A DNA stretch of 64,000 nt from JALEFZ01 sp038527485 (GCA_038527485.1 JBCBFT010000011.1:37225-101224), one strand, 5' to 3'; numbered from the stretch's first letter, positions 44,220 to 53,749 are shown. Notes: generated by a model not told the origin, from the letters alone. Numbers and translations are program-made.

Positions 44220-45869
44220 TTAACTCAGTTGAAAAATACAAGCCTCATAAGGTCTTAGCTGGACATTCTCTCCCTCATAATTCCCCTTTACCTTCTCCCA
44301 GCCTTCTCCTGGACCTGCAAAATCTACCGCTTCCTCAGTCAAGTTCAGCAGGACGCGCAGTTTCACTGCTCCTAACTCACGCTCATAGTAAAAGACTTCT
44401 GTATGATCAGGTGCCAAGTCCTTATAACTGCCATATACCAACACATCATGTGCTTTACGAAAAGCAATGATGTCTTTGTAGTAATGAAAAATAGACTCTG
44501 GATTAGCTACGGCTGCGGCTGCATTGATCTGGGGATAGTTGGGGTTGACCATGAGCCAGGGCGTGCCTGTCGTGAAACCCGCTTCATGGCTGTCGTCCCA
44601 CAAAAATGGCGTGCGCGCATGATCCCGACTCACTGTGTTGGCATGTGGCAAGAAATCTTCGTCCCTGCCTCCATTGGCTTTGTAAGCCTTGTACTGGTTG
44701 ATCATGTCTACATCCGCAAACTCCTCAGGGCTTTTAAATGTAATATTTGTCATCCCAATCTCTTCTCCCTGATAGAGGTAGGGAGTCAGTCTTAAGGTGA
44801 ACAACATCGTCGCGAGCATCGTCGCAGAAGCATAATGATACTTCTCGGTGTTTCCAAAGCGCGAGGCCGACCTCGGCTGGTCATGGTTCCCAAAGTAGAA
44901 TGTATTCCATCCTTTCCCTTCTGGCACTGCGCTGTCCCAATCGTGGATGATCTTCTTGAAGGCAGGCCAGTCCATCGGCTTCAATCCACCGTTTTCGAAG
45001 TCGCGATCCAAGAACATGTGGTCGAAGTAATAGATCATATCCAATTCCTTGCGATCGGGATCTACGTACAAGGCTCCATTGTCTGGCCACACGCCGATGC
45101 CTTCCCCAACCGTCATGCAATCATAGTGCGCCATGACTTCTCGGTTCATCTCCTGCAAAAATTCGTGGAGTCGGGGACCGTTGGCGTACCAGTTGGTGAG
45201 GCTGATCATCTGGGCTTCGCCCTCCTTGAAGGGTACATCAGGTAGCCCTGGACGCTTGGAGATGAAGGGAATCACATCCATCCGATACCCATCTATGCCC
45301 TTATCCAACCAAAAACGCATCAACTTGTATACTTCCTCTCGCAGGGCGTGGTTCTCCCAGTTGAGGTCGGGTTGCTTACGGGTAAACAAGTGGAGGTAGT
45401 AATCATCAGTCGCTTCATTGTACTCCCAGGCAGATCCTCCAAAAATAGACAACCAATTATTGGGTGGTTGCCCGTCTTTGCCTTCGCGGAAGATGTAATA
45501 ATCTCGGTAGGGACTGTCTTTGGAGGCTTTGGCCGATTCGAACCAGCGGTGCTCATCTGAGGAATGGTTGACTACAAGGTCCAAGATCACCCGCATGCCA
45601 CGCGCTTTGATTCCTGCCAGCATCTCGTCAAAATCCTCCATCGTCCCAAACTCGTCCATGATGTCGGTATAGTCCGCCACATCATAGCCGTTGTCGTCAT
45701 TAGGGGATTTATAGATTGGGCTGAGCCAGAGGGTCTCGACCCCCAAATTTTGTAAATAATCCAGGCTTTGTGTGATGCCTTTGAGGTCTCCGATCCCGTC
45801 TCCATTAGAGTCCTTGAAGGAGCGTGGATAAATCTGATATACAAATGTTTCTTTCCACCAGTTTCGCAT
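44220..45869 (-). CDS. GH13 alpha-glucosidase / oligo-1,6-glucosidase
   Basis: 549 aa, full length for the GH13 subfamilies 29/31/17/23 group. Family motifs: WWKETFVYQIYPRSFKDSNGDG, YLQNLGVETLWLSPIYKSPNDDNGYDVADY (in part), nucleophile Asp in GYRMDVIPF, acid/base Glu in TVGEGIGVW, and the stabilising Asp in FGNHDQPRSASR. The DGIGDLKGI calcium-like loop is present. Cytoplasmic (no signal peptide). It hydrolyses alpha-1,4 or alpha-1,6-linked oligosaccharides such as isomaltose; trehalose-6-phosphate hydrolase is an alternative I consider less likely. No sugar transporter adjacent. Confidence 0.92.
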   Translation of the reverse strand: MRNWWKETFVYQIYPRSFKDSNGDGIGDLKGITQSLDYLQNLGVETLWLSPIYKSPNDDNGYDVADYTDIMDEFGTMEDFDEMLAGIKARGMRVILDLVVNHSSDEHRWFESAKASKDSPYRDYYIFREGKDGQPPNNWLSIFGGSAWEYNEATDDYYLHLFTRKQPDLNWENHALREEVYKLMRFWLDKGIDGYRMDVIPFISKRPGLPDVPFKEGEAQMISLTNWYANGPRLHEFLQEMNREVMAHYDCMTVGEGIGVWPDNGALYVDPDRKELDMIYYFDHMFLDRDFENGGLKPMDWPAFKKIIHDWDSAVPEGKGWNTFYFGNHDQPRSASRFGNTEKYHYASATMLATMLFTLRLTPYLYQGEEIGMTNITFKSPEEFADVDMINQYKAYKANGGRDEDFLPHANTVSRDHARTPFLWDDSHEAGFTTGTPWLMVNPNYPQINAAAAVANPESIFHYYKDIIAFRKAHDVLVYGSYKDLAPDHTEVFYYERELGAVKLRVLLNLTEEAVDFAGPGEGWEKVKGNYEGENVQLRPYEACIFQLS

Positions 45870-46191
45870 AGTAGTCTCTTTTTTATAGCAGCGAAACTAA
45901 ATAGATTTTTAGAAAAATGAGAAGACGTCAAACAAGTTGTACCCTTGAATGTTTATCCTTCATCTTTCTCCATTCGCAAAGAGATGTAATACCTATTTGC
46001 AAGGAAGATTTGGTAGTGAGAAGAAGCTGATCTACCTTTGTAAGTATACCAAAAGAAGGGAGAGGTATATTTCCTCAGAAAAAGTTCTAAACCTTCTTTT
46101 GCTGTTCTTTTATATACGATCGACGTTTGTAGGCAAAACGGCATACACGGCTCTCAGCGGCTTGAGCTATTTTGCCTTATACATAAAATGT
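45870..46191. other. AT-rich intergenic region before the 6S-like RNA
   Basis: About 320 bp upstream of the RNA and of the GH13 start on the other strand. The open frame running through 45949-46218 lacks any coding character and ends inside the RNA, so it is not called. No promoter was pinned. Confidence 0.5.
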
Positions 46192-46369
46192 CCTGCATGG
46201 ATACCGACTTGTTTATGAATCTACAGTTCTAACCATTGGTGCTAAGCTCGGAAAGCCAAGGGCGGGCCCCCACCTTCGGGTGATCGGGGATTACCGAAGT
46301 TTTCTGGCCGTACCATACATGTCATTTATGGAAGATTCTTAAACTACTGGTGTTCATGCAGGTTTTTTT
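46192..46369 (+). ncRNA. ssrS: 6S-RNA-like structured non-coding RNA
   Basis: About 178 nt in an otherwise AT-rich intergenic region. A 14-bp helix closes it: CCTGCATGGATACC (46192-46205) with GGTGTTCATGCAGG (46349-46362), followed immediately by seven T (46363-46369). Inward come GTTTA/TAAAC and GAATCT/AGATTC (46211-46222 with 46333-46344, one T-T mismatch), a large asymmetric bubble (46223-46236 against 46316-46332), then TGGTGC/GTACCA (46237-46242 with 46310-46315) and a GC-rich tip with CACC-TTCG-GGTG (46271-46282). A rod with terminator-like base, central bubble and terminal stem is the 6S RNA plan, which mimics an open promoter and binds RNA polymerase. Sequence was not matched to known 6S families. 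Confidence 0.6.
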
Positions 46370-46625
46370 ATTTCAAATTGAAAATGTTGAGAAATGCAAC
46401 TTTTATACTAGATTTTTCTTGCTTTTTTCAATTTTTTGCCCATACCTCCTCCCTTCATTTTCTCCACATCATCTAAAGATTCACATATATAAAAACCCTC
46501 CTATACAATCAAAATAGGGGCTTTATATGCAATTCCTTTATCTGTAGCTACATTCCTCTCCCATCTCTATATTAAATTTTCTAAAAAAATCTCTTCTAAG
46601 AGAACCTTTTCAAAAGCATAACGTT

Positions 46626-46642
46626 AGTTTCAAAACGAAACT
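46626..46642. promoter_or_regulatory. MarR operator candidate upstream of marR
   Basis: AGTTTC-AAAAC-GAAACT, perfect 6-bp arms with 5-bp spacer, ending 7 bp before the marR ATG. It shares the core GTTTC-N5-GAAAC with the palindrome before the pump genes. Confidence 0.6.
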
Positions 46643-46649
46643 TTCTTCA

Positions 46650-47096
46650 ATGCTCCCAAAAAATCAACTGGAACAAAGCCTCGGAAGTTTGGTCGGACGC
46701 ACCGCCAAACTCATGACCAATGCCCTACTCACCAAGTTTAGAGCGGCTGGTCATGAGATGGGCATGGATCACTGGCTGATCTTGGTCCATCTATGGCATC
46801 AAGACGGAAGGAACCAGCAAGACCTAGGCCACATCTTGGGGAGAAATAAGACGACCATGACGAGAGCGATTAACTGGCTAGAGGAGGAGAATATGGTCGT
46901 CAGAGTCTCTGATCAGCAGGATCGGAGGCTGAAACGGATTTTTCTGACCCACAAAGGAAAAAATACCCGAACCGACATGGAGCCTTTCATGCAGGAAGTG
47001 ATCAAAGAAGCAACCGATGGGGTTCCCCCCAAAGATCTCGAAACGTGCAAGCAAGTATTGGCACATGTATTTGACAATCTCAGACTCTATATATGA
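46650..47096 (+). CDS. MarR family transcriptional regulator
   Basis: 148 aa winged-helix protein: N-terminal dimer helix (LEQSLGSLVGRTAKLMTNALL), DNA-binding core (WLILVHLWHQDGRNQQDLGHIL, GRNKTTMTRAINWLEEENMVVRVSDQQDRRLKRIFLTHKG in parts). First gene of the marR-RND pump operon; the next gene starts 68 bp downstream after a palindrome that probably is its operator. It likely represses the pump and itself until an inducer binds. Confidence 0.9.
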   Translation: MLPKNQLEQSLGSLVGRTAKLMTNALLTKFRAAGHEMGMDHWLILVHLWHQDGRNQQDLGHILGRNKTTMTRAINWLEEENMVVRVSDQQDRRLKRIFLTHKGKNTRTDMEPFMQEVIKEATDGVPPKDLETCKQVLAHVFDNLRLYI

Positions 47097-47106
47097 TTTT
47101 TTATAT

Positions 47107-47127
47107 ATGGTTTCCATATGAAACCAT
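47107..47127. promoter_or_regulatory. MarR operator candidate upstream of the RND adaptor
   Basis: ATGGTTTC-CATAT-GAAACCAT, perfect 8-bp arms and 5-bp spacer in the 68-bp gap between marR and the adaptor gene. It has the same GTTTC-N5-GAAAC core as the site before marR. Confidence 0.62.
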
Positions 47128-47164
47128 TTCAAACTAAACCTAATCTCAAACTAACTATATCACG

Positions 47165-48280
47165 ATGAGACAAATTCTCGTTTCCGTTATCATCTCCGTC
47201 GTAGTCCTCGGCTTAGGCATTATGGCTTTTGGTGGGTTGAGCAGTGCGAAACCAGAACCTGAAAAATTGGAAAATGTCGTTCCAATCAAAAAGGTGAAGA
47301 CACGCACCGTGACCAACGGAGCTGAAACTACTGAAATTGAAGTCACGGGTCGTCTGACCGCTCGTGATCGAATCGATGTATTCTCCGAAGTAGGAGGTAC
47401 TTTCATCAAGGGTAAAAAGTCCTTCAGAGAAGGCGTTTACTTTAAGAAAGAGGAAGTAATGATTCAAATTGACAAAGAAGAGTTTGAGCTGAATTTGCTC
47501 GCTCAAAAGAGTTCATTTATGAATCAGTTGACGCTCCTTCTACCCGACCTCAAGACGGACTTTCCTGACAGCTTTGACAAGTGGCAGTCCTACATCAACA
47601 AGATGGACCTGAATCAGCCCCTTGCACAGCTTCCCGACCCAGGTTCTGAGCGTGAGCGTTACTTCCTTTCAGCCCGCAACATTTACAACCTGTACTACAC
47701 CATCCGTAGTCAGGAAAAGAGAGCGACAAAGTACGAAGTGAAAGCGCCCTTCAACGGGAAAGTATCTGAGTCAATGATTACTGAAGGAACCTTGGTGCGT
47801 GCAGGCCAGCGACTGGGACAGTTTTACAACCCCTACATCTATGAAATGGAAGCTTCTGTCAACCTGCAGGATCTGAAATTCGTCCGTCCAGGAGGACGCG
47901 TTACCCTTTCTTCAGATGATATTGCAGGAGCATGGAGAGGAGTCGTTGCACGTGTGAGTGACGTGATTGACCCTCAGACGCAAACCGTCAAAGTATTCAT
48001 TACAGTTACAGGCAATGACCTCAAAGAAGGAATGTACCTAGAAGGCAGCGTGAAAGGAAGCTCCATCGAAAATGTAGTAGAATTAGATCGTGCCCTAGTC
48101 CAGTCTGATGGCAATATTTGGATTGTCAAAGATGATTCTTCTCTAGCCATGCATATGGTCGAACCTATACAGTACACGACGAATACAGTCATGGTCAAGG
48201 GAATTCCCAACGGGACTGTGATTGTCGATGAAACAATGATCGGTCCATACGAAGGAATGGATGTAGAACCTTACCAATAA
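47165..48280 (+). CDS. RND efflux periplasmic adaptor (HlyD/MFP family)
   Basis: 371 aa, signal/anchor helix (IISVVVLGLGIMAFGG). Lipoyl and beta-barrel domains: TEIEVTGRLTARDRIDVFSEVGGTF and YEVKAPFNGKVSESMITEGTLVRAGQRLGQFYNP (in parts), with a helical hairpin between. Beta-barrel region VRPGGRVTLSSDD, IDPQTQTVKVFITV, LKEGMYLEGSVKG. It links the inner-membrane pump to TolC. Next in the marR operon. Confidence 0.92.
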   Translation: MRQILVSVIISVVVLGLGIMAFGGLSSAKPEPEKLENVVPIKKVKTRTVTNGAETTEIEVTGRLTARDRIDVFSEVGGTFIKGKKSFREGVYFKKEEVMIQIDKEEFELNLLAQKSSFMNQLTLLLPDLKTDFPDSFDKWQSYINKMDLNQPLAQLPDPGSERERYFLSARNIYNLYYTIRSQEKRATKYEVKAPFNGKVSESMITEGTLVRAGQRLGQFYNPYIYEMEASVNLQDLKFVRPGGRVTLSSDDIAGAWRGVVARVSDVIDPQTQTVKVFITVTGNDLKEGMYLEGSVKGSSIENVVELDRALVQSDGNIWIVKDDSSLAMHMVEPIQYTTNTVMVKGIPNGTVIVDETMIGPYEGMDVEPYQ

Positions 48281-48351
48281 GTTGTTGCGGAGATCAATCA
48301 AATAGTTATCTGTGAGCCTATGGTCACAGGCAAAGAGGATCATTATTCATT

Positions 48352-51300
48352 ATGAAAAATCTAGTAGCATACTTTATAAAATACCCCATCACAGGAAATG
48401 TCCTGATGGTGGCTATCTTGACCTTGGGTATGATTGGGCTTTTCTCGCTTAAAAGTACCTTCTTCCCCGAAAATGATGCAAAACTCATTACCATTGCAGT
48501 AGTATACCCTGGTGCTTCTCCTGAAGAGGTAGAGGAAGGGGTTGTCAACAAGATTGAGGATAACATCAACGGCATTACAGGTATCGACCGTGTGTCGTCT
48601 GTTTCGTCAGAGAATACTGGACGTGTCACCATCGAAGTGGCACGTGGATATGATATCGACCTTGTCCTTCGTGACATCAAAAACTCTATAGACGGCATCA
48701 GCTCCTTTCCTCTAGGAATAGAACCGCCTGTCATCTACAAGTTGGAGGTACTCAATGTGGCCTTGCAGTTTGCCATCAGTGGGGACGTAGATCTCAATAC
48801 CCTGAAGGAATACGCGCGGAAAGTCGAAGATGACTTACTGGCAAATCCCGATGTGTCTAAAGTAGAACTATCTGGTTTCCCTGATGAGGAAATAGAAATT
48901 GCTGTAAGAGAAAATGTCCTCAGGACCTATAATCTTAGCTTCGATCAAGTACGCAATGCTGTGGCGGCCTCCAACATCGACATTACAGGGGGTACGCTTA
49001 AAGGGGAGAATGAAGAAGTCCTCATTCGTACCCGCAACAAAGAGTACTACGCAGAGGATCTGGCAGATATCATCGTGACCACTCAACCCGATGGCCGCAA
49101 AGTATATTTGAAGGAAATCGCCACCATTCAAAATAAATGGGAAGACTCGCCCAACCGCGTGTTCATCAATGGGCAACCTGCAGTAAAGATCAATGTCCAA
49201 AATACGACCGAAGAAAGTCTCATCGGTATTGCCTCCATCGTGAATGACTATGTTACGTCTTTTAACAAGTCTCACGATGACGTAAAAGCAACGATCATCC
49301 AAGACGGGGCGATTCTGCTGAATCAGCGTATCGGACTGCTGAAGAATAATGGGATCATCGGTTTTGTATTGGTTTCTATCCTATTGGCGATGTTCCTCCG
49401 ACCTAGCCTTGCATTTTGGGTAGCTGTGGCCATTCCGATTTCCTTTGCAGGTACATTTATGATTGGAGCTGCGATTGGCCTTCAGGTAAATGTCATTTCA
49501 CTCTTCGGACTGATATTGGTACTGGGGATCTTGGTGGACGATGGGATTGTCATCAGTGAAAACATTTATTCACACTGGGAACGCGGCAAAGATCCTTTCC
49601 AAGCAGCTGTAGATGGCACCATGGAGGTACTACCTGCCGTATTGGGTGCGATCCTGACAACGATGATCATCTTTACAACTTTCTTCTTCTTGGATGGAAT
49701 TACAGGAGATTTCTTCGTCGATATTGCCATTGTAGTGATTCTCTCACTCGCATTCTCTCTGATCGAAGGTACCTTTATTCTACCTGGTCACATCTCCCAC
49801 TCTGCAGCCCTCAAGAATCGAGGCGAATCCAATAACGATGTCTTCGGGAAGATTCAGTCGTTCTTCTCTGGCGTCATGGATTGGTTGAGAGACAAGTTCT
49901 ATAAGCCGCAGCTAGACATTGTCATGAAGTATCCCCTTCTGGGCTTCACATTGCCATTGGCGATCTTCATCATGTCTATGGGCCTTCCTGCTGGAGGATT
50001 CATGAAACTTACTTTCTTCCCAGTTATTGAGGGAGACTATTCTACCATCAATCTGGAGATGCCCGCAGGGACAGCAGAACCTATCACTAAGAAGTGGCTG
50101 GATCATATTGAAAACAGCATCTACGAGGTAAATGAGGAACTGAAAAATGAACGTCCGGATGGACTGGATGTCATTCTACTCACCAATCAAAATATTGGGC
50201 CTACTACTTACAAGGGAAATGTACTGGTAAGGATGCTGGACAGTGAAGCTCGTCAGGAATATGAGCCGCATGCGTCTTCTTTGGCCATCCTCAGTCGGAT
50301 AGAGAAAAAAGTAGGGAAGATCTACGAAGCAGAAACAGTCAACTATGCCCTAGGAAGCCCCTTTGGGAAGGCAGTGGATGTCGCGATGTTCTCAGATGAT
50401 GTATCCGAACTCAAATCGGCGGTCAAAGCTGTCAAAGATAGTCTATCTGAACTTCCCGAACTCATCAATGTCGAATCATCTGACAGAGAAGGGCTGAGGG
50501 AGATCAATGTACAACTCAAAGACAAAGCGCGATTGATTGGCCTCGATCTACAAACTGTGATCGGACAAGTACGCCAAGGATTCTATGGGGCAGAAGTACA
50601 ACGTTTGCAGCGCGGAGAAGATGAAGTCAAAGTATGGGTACGGTATGCCGAATCCGATCGGAAGACGATTGGTGACCTAGAGAAAATGTACATCCGTACC
50701 CCGCGAGGAGAGACATTTCCATTAGAAGAAGTCGCAGACTTGAGCATCACGCGTGGCCTGATCACGATCAACCACCTCGACGGTAAGCGCCAGGTCACCG
50801 TACAGGCTGATGTAGCCAATGCCGATGTCTCCACACAGGAGGTCAATGGCCGAATCGAAAATCAGATCATCCCGAAGGTACTGGCTGACCATCCGACAGT
50901 CAGCGTCTCATACGAAGGGCAAGCACGTGAGAATGCCAAGTTTGGGGGATCGCTTGCAGAAGTGGGTCCGATCATTTTGCTGGGCATGCTGCTGATGATT
51001 ATCCTGACTTTCCGTTCGGTATCTCAAACGCTGGCCCTACTCCCCATCATTATCTTCTCTATCATTGGAGTATTTATCGGGCACGTCCTACTAGGAAAAC
51101 CCTTCAGCTTTATCCTTTCGGGATTGGGACTACTCGCCTTGATTGGGATCTTGGTAAATGACGGTCTAGTATTGGTGAGTCAGTATAACCTTCTGGTCAA
51201 AAGAGGAATGGATTTCAGAGATGCTCTCTACCAAGCAGCACTTTCTCGATTCCGTCCGATCTTCTTGACATCGATGACCACTATTGCAGGTCTCGGTCCT

Positions 51301-51588
51301 TTGATTTTGGAAAAGAGTCTTCAGGCACAGTTCCTGATCCCCATGGCTATTACCGTAGCCTTCGGGTTGGGTGTAGCGACCTTGCTGATTCTGGTCACCC
51401 TTCCCGCGCTCTTGCTCAGCATCAACTGGCTCAAGTCCAACCTTGTCTATCTGTCCACAGGCAAGATGCCCGATAGAAATACCGTGGAGCCTGGATATGA
51501 AGGCGAGGAAAGCTACCTGATCCTCAACACCATCCGTGGTCTGGTTGTGGCGCTATTACTCATCATGATTTACACATCCTTAGCTTAA
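48352..51588 (+). CDS. RND multidrug efflux transporter permease (AcrB/MexB-like)
   Basis: 1078 aa with twelve transmembrane helices and two large periplasmic loops, the AcrB plan. Start MKNLVAYFIKYPITGNVLMVAIL; helix 4 carries the proton-relay pair DD in GILVDDGIVISENIY; helix 10-11 region has LLALIGILVNDGLVLVSQYN. Likely trimeric proton-drug antiporter. Bacteroidota close relatives are HAE1-like pumps; substrate unknown. Part of the marR-MFP-RND-TolC operon, 71 bp after the adaptor. Confidence 0.94.
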   Translation: MKNLVAYFIKYPITGNVLMVAILTLGMIGLFSLKSTFFPENDAKLITIAVVYPGASPEEVEEGVVNKIEDNINGITGIDRVSSVSSENTGRVTIEVARGYDIDLVLRDIKNSIDGISSFPLGIEPPVIYKLEVLNVALQFAISGDVDLNTLKEYARKVEDDLLANPDVSKVELSGFPDEEIEIAVRENVLRTYNLSFDQVRNAVAASNIDITGGTLKGENEEVLIRTRNKEYYAEDLADIIVTTQPDGRKVYLKEIATIQNKWEDSPNRVFINGQPAVKINVQNTTEESLIGIASIVNDYVTSFNKSHDDVKATIIQDGAILLNQRIGLLKNNGIIGFVLVSILLAMFLRPSLAFWVAVAIPISFAGTFMIGAAIGLQVNVISLFGLILVLGILVDDGIVISENIYSHWERGKDPFQAAVDGTMEVLPAVLGAILTTMIIFTTFFFLDGITGDFFVDIAIVVILSLAFSLIEGTFILPGHISHSAALKNRGESNNDVFGKIQSFFSGVMDWLRDKFYKPQLDIVMKYPLLGFTLPLAIFIMSMGLPAGGFMKLTFFPVIEGDYSTINLEMPAGTAEPITKKWLDHIENSIYEVNEELKNERPDGLDVILLTNQNIGPTTYKGNVLVRMLDSEARQEYEPHASSLAILSRIEKKVGKIYEAETVNYALGSPFGKAVDVAMFSDDVSELKSAVKAVKDSLSELPELINVESSDREGLREINVQLKDKARLIGLDLQTVIGQVRQGFYGAEVQRLQRGEDEVKVWVRYAESDRKTIGDLEKMYIRTPRGETFPLEEVADLSITRGLITINHLDGKRQVTVQADVANADVSTQEVNGRIENQIIPKVLADHPTVSVSYEGQARENAKFGGSLAEVGPIILLGMLLMIILTFRSVSQTLALLPIIIFSIIGVFIGHVLLGKPFSFILSGLGLLALIGILVNDGLVLVSQYNLLVKRGMDFRDALYQAALSRFRPIFLTSMTTIAGLGPLILEKSLQAQFLIPMAITVAFGLGVATLLILVTLPALLLSINWLKSNLVYLSTGKMPDRNTVEPGYEGEESYLILNTIRGLVVALLLIMIYTSLA

Positions 51589-51603
51589 CCAATTATCTCA
51601 ATA

Positions 51604-52950
51604 ATGAAAAGATTCATTTTCATACTTAGTATAAGTCTTCTGATGGGTCAATGGGGATGGGCACAAGAAGTCCTTGGCCTAGAAGACGCAATCGTGACTG
51701 CTCTTGAAAATAACTATGGTGTACAAATCGCCAAGTACAACTCAGAGCAGGCGGAGATCCAAAGCCATCCTGGTGCAGCAGGTCTATATCCTTCCCTGAA
51801 TCTCTCAGGAGGAGGCAACTATAACCTCACCAATAGAACAAAGGTGTCGGGCAACCCTGCCAACCCAATTTTAGATGCGGAAGGAAGGCCTATCGAGGAG
51901 TTTGTCTTCAACGAATCCCTTACGACCTATGGTCTCAACTCTGCCGTGGGGGTAACCTACGCTTTCGGATTGGGACAGCTTGAGTCCTACAAGATCCTCC
52001 AAACCAATGCGAGTCTGACCAAAGAAAATGGCTTGCTCATCATGGAGCAAACCATTGCCCAGATCAGCGCGACTTATTACCAACTAGCAAGATTGACCAA
52101 AGCTTACCAGCTTCAAGAAGCCTCTCTTGAGCGCTCGCGGCAGCGTCTGGAGTTTGCGCAGACCCAGCGTGAGTTTGGTACTGGGACGGAGCTTGCCATC
52201 CTCAATGCACGGGTGGATGTCAGTACGGACAGCATCAATCTGCTGAATGCCTCGCTCAATATCGAGAATGCACGCAAGGATCTGAACTTTCTTATGGGAA
52301 CGGAAATCGAGCGTCAGTATCAAGTAAATACCGACCTAGAACTCAATCCTGACTTCAACTTAGATGAGTTGGCGACCTCTGCACTGGCAGGCAATACTTC
52401 TTTGAAGGTGGCAGACTATGGCAGGAAGGTGGCAGAACTCAACCTTCGCGTAGCTCAAAAGGCGCGCTATCCCCAGCTATCGGTGAGTGGCAATTATGCT
52501 TATAATTTCTCCACAAACCTTCCCTTTGCCCAGACGCTGGACCAGTCTACCTTTGGGTTTGCAGGCAATGGATCGATCTCCATTCCGATCTTCCAAGGCA
52601 ACCAACTGAAGCGCAACATTCAAGATGCTGAAGTAGGAATCGCCAATAGCAGAAGCCAGTATAAGCAGACTGAGCAGCAAGTGATTCGCGACCTACAAAA
52701 AGCTTACGCCACTTATCAAAATAGCTTGAGCATCTTGCGCCTTTCTCAGACGAGTGTGCGTGCCGCACAAGCAAATTTTGATCGGACGAAAGAAGCTTTC
52801 GAACTGGGGCAGAGTACCAATATCGCCTTTCGCGAAGCTCAGTTGAATCTGCTCCGCTCAGAGAATCAACTGAATAACGTCCAATTTGATGTCAAATCTT
52901 CAGAGATTGAATTGATGCGATTGAGTGGGCGATTGGTAGGCGATCGCTAG
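51604..52950 (+). CDS. TolC family outer-membrane efflux protein
   Basis: 448 aa, signal peptide (MKRFIFILSISLLMGQWGWAQ). Two repeated OEP halves, each with long helical hairpins: LEDAIVTALENNYGVQIAKYNSEQAEI, LERSRQRLEFAQTQREFGTGTELAILNARVD (in part) and, in the second half, VRAAQANFDRTKEAFELGQSTNIAFREAQLNLLRSENQL (in part). Forms the channel for the RND pump. Begins 15 bp after the RND gene. Terminated at 52981-53014. Confidence 0.92.
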   Translation: MKRFIFILSISLLMGQWGWAQEVLGLEDAIVTALENNYGVQIAKYNSEQAEIQSHPGAAGLYPSLNLSGGGNYNLTNRTKVSGNPANPILDAEGRPIEEFVFNESLTTYGLNSAVGVTYAFGLGQLESYKILQTNASLTKENGLLIMEQTIAQISATYYQLARLTKAYQLQEASLERSRQRLEFAQTQREFGTGTELAILNARVDVSTDSINLLNASLNIENARKDLNFLMGTEIERQYQVNTDLELNPDFNLDELATSALAGNTSLKVADYGRKVAELNLRVAQKARYPQLSVSGNYAYNFSTNLPFAQTLDQSTFGFAGNGSISIPIFQGNQLKRNIQDAEVGIANSRSQYKQTEQQVIRDLQKAYATYQNSLSILRLSQTSVRAAQANFDRTKEAFELGQSTNIAFREAQLNLLRSENQLNNVQFDVKSSEIELMRLSGRLVGDR

Positions 52951-53284
52951 TATCACATACATGCAAGTTAGTTGAGCATATGTGTCTTGCCTTTTCGGAG
53001 GTAAGGCACATTTTGGTTGAGCACCAACGAGACGTTGGCCCTGGCAGGGGCTAACAGGCATGTCATAACCTATAGAACCGCGTACATTTCACCAGAGATT
53101 GGGAGGATTTACTCAAGTTATTCAATCAAATGGATCACCATTCATTCGTAACCAGATGACTTTTTCTCAAAATTTCATCCAAACATAGGAAAGAATCGAA
53201 TTATGTAGAGAAATTGATCTGTTCATTTTCCTATCTTATATACGTTTTGTTGATTATTTCGCCTAAAAAACTGACGTACATACA
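52951..53284. other. Intergenic region with operon terminator and a small palindrome
   Basis: 334 bp. Contains the pump-operon terminator and then CCAACG-AGA-CGTTGG (53024-53038). A near-match to the Bacteroidota -7 box, TACGTTTT at 53241-53248, with TTG at 53214-53216, could serve the DUF2147 gene. Confidence 0.5.
52981..53014 (+). terminator. Terminator of the marR-RND operon
   Basis: TGTGTCTTGCCT (52981-52992) pairs over 12 positions (two G-T) with AGGTAAGGCACA (52999-53010), then TTTT. Lies 31 bp after the TolC-family stop. Confidence 0.8.
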
Positions 53285-53749
53285 ATGAAAAAAGTATTGA
53301 AAATCTCACTCGCAATTAGCCTTTTCACTTTCGTAACGCTCATCATGAGTAGCATGCAAGCACAATCCGTGGTAGGAAAGTGGAAGACCGTAGACGATGA
53401 CACGGGAAAAGCCAAAAGTATCCTCGAAATTTATGAGCAAGGGGGAAAGTATTATGGAAAAGTCGTAGAGATATTTCGCGAACCTGACGAAGACCCAGAT
53501 CCACTCTGTGATAAGTGTGATGAAGACGATCCTCGCTACAAACAAAAAGTCCGTGGCATGATCATTATGAAGGACCTTGAGCAAGACAAAAACAATAAAA
53601 ATCTATACGAAGACGGCAACATCTTAGATCCAGAAAACGGCTCTGTCTACAGCTGCTACATTGAGCTACAGTCTGCTGACAAGCTAAAAGTCCGTGGATT
53701 CCTCGGCTTCTCTCTACTGGGTCGTACACAGTATTGGTACCGTCAGTAG
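53285..53749 (+). CDS. DUF2147 domain secreted protein
   Basis: 154 aa, signal peptide (MKKVLKISLAISLFTFVTLIMSSMQAQ). DUF2147 pattern: VVGKWKTVDDDTGKAKSILEIYEQGGKYYGKVVEIF (in part), RGMIIMKDLEQD and the closing KLKVRGFLGFSLLGRTQYWYR. A lipocalin-like beta fold is likely; Cys pair CDKCDEDD in the middle. Family function unknown, present in many envelope contexts. A terminator follows at 53770. Confidence 0.92.
   Translation: MKKVLKISLAISLFTFVTLIMSSMQAQSVVGKWKTVDDDTGKAKSILEIYEQGGKYYGKVVEIFREPDEDPDPLCDKCDEDDPRYKQKVRGMIIMKDLEQDKNNKNLYEDGNILDPENGSVYSCYIELQSADKLKVRGFLGFSLLGRTQYWYRQ

Noticed and set aside
45949..46218. 89-codon open frame on plus strand
   Set aside because: No family resemblance and odd composition; its end lies inside the structured RNA, so it is a chance frame.
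46192..46369. SRP RNA or tmRNA instead of 6S RNA
   Set aside because: No SRP GGAA apical loop with AGCAGC partner, and no tRNA-like CCA end or TPsiC arm for tmRNA.
53024..53038. CCAACG-AGA-CGTTGG as a second terminator
   Set aside because: No T run follows and the operon already has a better hairpin at 52981-53014.
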